A stretch of 27,445 nt of DNA from NCBI GenBank assembly GCA_002245135.1, contig NGBS01000978.1:1-27445 (forward strand), given 5' to 3'. The notes beneath the pieces are model-generated. The model had not been told where the DNA came from and did no database searches. It saw only the letters and a list, made by a program, of their open reading frames with translations. Position 1 is the stretch's first letter; each line of letters begins with the position of its first letter. Below, in pieces: positions 24,737-27,445 of this stretch. The DNA is from Proteromonas lacertae (lineage: Eukaryota; Sar; Bigyra; Opalinata; Proteromonadidae). The translations under genes were made by a program, and so were the position numbers.

Positions 24737-24910
24737 TTAATTCTTCTTGTTTCTCTTGTATTGTTGGTTTTGATTATCACTCTCAGTTCTTCTTTTCATC
24801 GGAGCAGGTGTTGTTGGTACTGGAATAATATCATAATCTGCAGGTTGTGTATACATATTCTCCAAATCTATGTCATCTACATCCTGATTCTCCAGCACAC
24901 TGATCCTCAT
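24737..24910 (-). CDS. Small protein with Arg-rich N-terminus, start uncertain
   Basis: ATG 24910 gives 57 residues (MRISVLENQDVDDIDLEN... ending KRRTESDNQNQQYKRNKKN). The frame stays open to about 24940 and would add RRRRR. Acidic middle, basic ends, a PVPTTPAP stretch. Its stop lies 17 bp from the convergent stop at 24720. It resembles small DNA-associated virion peptides only in composition. Low certainty. Confidence 0.35.
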   Translation of the reverse strand: MRISVLENQDVDDIDLENMYTQPADYDIIPVPTTPAPMKRRTESDNQNQQYKRNKKN

Positions 24911-24954
24911 CCTCCTTCTCCTTCTCAAGTTTTTGCTCAAATTTCTTGATACTA

Positions 24955-25437
24955 CTATGCCACTTCAAATTTTGGGATAATAGTGTATTTTTCTTTATCC
25001 TTCTTATCTAATACAGTTATCTGTCTAATTCTCAAATCACATTGACACTCATAAAATAAATAACTTGGAGGATCTTTAATCTTGTTTAACCATGCCCAAA
25101 ATCTGACAGTGTTATTATCGTTGTCTTCAGGAAATATCACTTGGAATCCACATTTCTTATAGTCTTTGACCATATTTGAGTCATCTGTATACTTGATGGC
25201 ATAATCCACAAACATTTTTTTCAAAGGCTCCTTTACATCTTGATAATAATTTTTAATAGGTCTTCTGTTCTTAAATAAGAACCTTCCTGGAGTAAAACTC
25301 ATGACATAGTACTTTGCATCTTCAATCTTTTCTGTATTTGGTTCAGCTTCATTACACCATCCTTTTACAGTTAAATAAGTAACATCTCTATCATCTAATG
25401 TGATAAAATTAGATCCATTATTGATATTTGAACTCAT
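24955..25437 (-). CDS. 160-residue protein of unknown function
   Basis: ATG 25437 (MSSNINNGSNFITLDDRDVT). A mixed alpha/beta soluble protein with aromatic and charged residues (YYVMSFTPGRFLFKNRRPIK; FRFWAWL-like VRFWAWLNKIKD) and two close cysteines (CQCDLRIRQ). No membrane segment. Divergent from the small plus-strand gene at 25619, with a TATA-rich gap between. Part of the viral element by position; function unknown. Confidence 0.55.
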   Translation of the reverse strand: MSSNINNGSNFITLDDRDVTYLTVKGWCNEAEPNTEKIEDAKYYVMSFTPGRFLFKNRRPIKNYYQDVKEPLKKMFVDYAIKYTDDSNMVKDYKKCGFQVIFPEDNDNNTVRFWAWLNKIKDPPSYLFYECQCDLRIRQITVLDKKDKEKYTIIPKFEVA

Positions 25438-25618
25438 ACCGCCAATGAATATTATATATCCGTTCCACAAAAAGATTTATGTGGTTTGAATATGTTTGAT
25501 ACTATTTGGAGCGGTTATACAAATTACCGCGCATACTATGAACATGTGTAAATTGTATAGTTTGATTACACAAGCTTATTTGATAGATTCCATTTTCATC
25601 ATTTCATTACACTCAAGC

Positions 25619-25786
25619 ATGTCAGACAACCAAAAAGATACTTCAGATAAACAAGAAAAATATAAGGACTTAGATTATTGTGATTACATGCCATTCGAAG
25701 AAGCTGTAAACAGATTCTGGGAGCGTATGGAGCAATTAGACCCTAATGGGAGAATGCTTTATCTAAAGAGTATAATCGATTTTTAA
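25619..25786 (+). CDS. 55-residue acidic protein, unknown
   Basis: ATG 25619 (MSDNQKDTSDKQEKYKDLDY). Strongly charged N-terminus, then a short helix (FEEAVNRFWERMEQL). An open frame extends upstream but is AT-rich and hydrophobic without coding look, so the later ATG is preferred. Divergent partner of the 24955-25437 gene. Function unknown. Confidence 0.4.
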   Translation: MSDNQKDTSDKQEKYKDLDYCDYMPFEEAVNRFWERMEQLDPNGRMLYLKSIIDF

Positions 25787-25852
25787 AGAATTTTAATCAA
25801 GAAAGAGAAGAAATAATGAGAAGTAATTATAATAATTATAATAATAGTAACA

Positions 25853-25875
25853 TTAATTAATTAATTAATTAATTA
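25853..25875. repeat. (TTAA)n simple repeat
   Basis: Five to six TTAA units between the ends of the flanking genes. Confidence 0.9.
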
Positions 25876-25961
25876 CGGTCTATAGTATTCTCTTTTTGAT
25901 ATGACTCCCACAAATTTACAAAGACAATGATACACGTTCCATATTAACCGCTCATACTCAT

Positions 25962-26505
25962 CTAACTCCCTTCAAAATGCACCAACTCATAGTGATTTCC
26001 TTCTTTTTCATTATTACGTATACGTTCCCATAGACATATTAACACATTATGAACTCCAACTTTTACTGCAGAGTATGGAACAGTATCTTTCAAACATAAT
26101 TTTATAGCATCATCTACTCTATTACTCACCTCTATACAATCTTCTACACTGAGATTAAAAAATCTTGTTTGAATTCTATAATGAGTTAGAGATTCTTTAA
26201 AAATTTCTAAAATATGCTGAATTTGAGTTATATTGAATTTCACACGTGGTAAACTCTTCACCAATTGGTAATGCTAAACCAGCATGTCCCTCACAATCAC
26301 ATATTGCTCTCTCACTATGCTCCAAAACATCTAAATTAGCTTTATATGTATGCACATCCATTTTCTTTACATCTTTCTCATTGAATAGGCATACTGGTTT
26401 TACAGCATCTTCAATCGGCAATGCTCTTTCTAATTCAGTGAAATCTAGAGGTTTAACAATACTTTTAGGTGAGTCAGTATGTTGTAATGGTGGTACAGTG
26501 TTCAT
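25962..26505 (-). pseudogene. Cysteine-containing unknown viral-element gene, apparently broken
   Basis: Begins at ATG 26505 (MNTVPPLQHTDSPKSIVKPL). The first part has KPVCLFNEKDVKKMDVHTYK and a CDCEGHAGLALP segment. The second part is helical (FNITQIQHILEIFKESLTHY; SVEDCIEVSNRVDDAIKLCL). The coding sense shows about one break. No family recognised. Same strand as the next two genes to the right. Confidence 0.45.
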
Positions 26506-26563
26506 GATAAGCAAAAAAAATTAATTAAAAAAAATAAAGTAATTACGTTTAATCACTTAACAC

Positions 26564-27078
26564 TTAAAGATCTTCTAAATCTTCTTCTTTATCAAGGTTT
26601 TTGAATCGTCACATTGCATGTTTGGCTTGACAAATGCTTATGTTTTTTGATGGCACTAATTCATCTAATGATTCAGATATAGTACTTAATAATTTTCTTT
26701 TAGTGGTGTGGATTACACTATCTGGTGTTACAATATCTGCAATATCATAATCATCGTACATGTGTCATTTTCATCCTCATCATTGAACTCAGCATCATAT
26801 TCTACATCATCATCAATGAAATCCTTTAAATTACCATTACTATCAACATCACTTGCATTTGGATCATCTTCAGGATCATAGTCATCTGATTCATCGTCAG
26901 TACATTCTGCTTCTCCATACAAGTACTTATACACATTATCAATCTATTCCCTTTCTCTTTTTCTTTTTTGACTGAATCGCATTTTCTTATCTTCTAAATT
27001 TTCTTTCTTTTGGTCTTGATCATTTGATTTACCCATTATGCCTATAACGTGTATGGTATTATGGTTGTTTGAATCCAT
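26564..27078 (-). pseudogene. Basic-then-acidic low-complexity protein gene, apparently broken
   Basis: ATG 27078 (MDSNNHNTIHVIGIMGKSND). A basic stretch (MRFSQKRKRE) is followed by a long acidic region (CTDDESDDYDPEDDPNASD; FIDDDVEYDAEFNDEDEND), then a helical Ser/Lys-rich end (RKLLSTISESLDELVPSKN). About two breaks. The charge pattern resembles histone-chaperone-like or scaffold proteins only superficially. Function unknown. Confidence 0.4.
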
Positions 27079-27146
27079 AGAAACAAATATACAAAAAATA
27101 ATAAAATGAAACGAATATATTTCAAATATTGATATTATGTTAATTA

Positions 27147-27445
27147 TTAACCTATTAATGTCATATTTTGTCTAGCATATTGCACAGGATTTAAATTCTG
27201 TACTGGGTATGATTGTTGTTGTTGTATTGGTGTTTGATTTCTCTCCATTAACACTTCATCTGTCAATTTATTTAATAGCTTGTGCTTCCTTGAATGTCCA
27301 TGGATTAATACTCTTTAACATCTGTTGTGCCTCTGGAGGTAATGTTTCGAGTGTTTTCAGTACTTGAGCTTGTTGATCATTTTGTACCGATTGTTGCGAT
27401 TGTTGATTCGGTTGTGGCTGTGGTAGATATTGAGGGTTTGACCAT
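27147..27445 (-). pseudogene. Gln/Pro-rich protein, partial at the window edge
   Basis: Minus-strand coding sense from the window end to a stop at 27147. It is rich in Gln, Pro and Asn (PQYLPQPQPNQQSQQS), with a helical segment (VLKTLETLPPEAQQMLKSIN) and a Gln-rich end (PIQQQQSYPVQNLNPVQYA). The N-terminus lies beyond the window and the piece shows about one break. Function unknown. Confidence 0.4.

Larger units (their letters stand above)
17947..27445. mobile_element. Polinton-like viral element, runs past the window end
   Basis: Recognised by the ordered trio penton-like protein, major capsid protein and A32-type packaging ATPase (20154-23544), a hallmark set of Polintons/Mavericks and Polinton-like viruses. 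Gene blocks alternate in strand and gaps are short. The left limit is not fixed: no terminal repeat was found, and the element may begin left of the hAT insertion. The protein-primed polymerase, protease and retrovirus-like integrase expected of Polintons are not in the window. The capsid block looks whole. At least four genes to its right look broken, so this copy is probably a partly decayed fossil, young to moderate in age. Confidence 0.75.

Noticed and set aside
1-27445. tRNA or rRNA genes
   Set aside because: No cloverleaf with conserved TTCGA arm or rRNA core sequence was noticed on either strand by eye; a covariance search could still find a divergent one.

Overview
The window is from an AT-rich single-celled eukaryote that I cannot name. 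It has no bacterial operon layout. Its genes use TAA, TAG and TGA as stops, with new starts a few bases downstream. Two genes contain AT-rich GT...AG introns of only about 28-35 bases. It reads as accessory DNA: a patchwork of host gene remnants, DNA transposons, foldback repeats and two different virus-like or large-element tracts.

Left edge (1-2338): the 3' part of a membrane-anchored surface protein gene (putative-Ig and cysteine-rich modules, one transmembrane helix, short tail), broken by several one-base frame changes. A small unknown gene follows and runs into a hairpin plus T-run. From 2345 to 10364 lies a distinct, more G+C-rich 8.0-kb element with long terminal inverted repeats (TIRs) and a 6-bp target duplication (TTTCAC). 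A near-copy of its empty site sits 60 bp upstream. Its TIRs hold palindromes and GTTAAC/CAATTG arrays. Its cargo is a two-zinc-ribbon protein, a broken class II (B12-type) ribonucleotide reductase, a HAD-like protein, two lysine/serine-rich or acidic unknown proteins and a small membrane protein. I see no capsid, polymerase or integrase in it.

Middle (10371-15150): a second broken tract of similar composition (10.6-13.27 kb). A 605-bp foldback element (266-bp arms, 6-bp duplication GTTAAA) and a 121-bp MITE-like element interrupt it. After it come a fragment of a family GT10 fucosyltransferase gene, a family of dispersed hairpin-plus-T6 repeats, and a minus-strand gene with two ultrashort introns.

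From about 15.15 to 17.83 kb is a decayed hAT DNA transposon (BED finger, short intron, C-terminal dimerisation domain).

Right part (17.9-27.4 kb, running off the window): a Polinton-like viral element. In order on the + strand are a penton-like minor capsid protein, a double-jelly-roll-type major capsid protein and an A32/FtsK-type packaging ATPase. Around them are small unknown, basic, acidic and membrane proteins on both strands. The three core genes look whole; several genes on the right look broken. No polymerase, protease or integrase lies inside the window. Twin perfect palindromes mark one convergent gene junction and a symmetric 26-bp site marks the divergent promoter in front of the capsid block.
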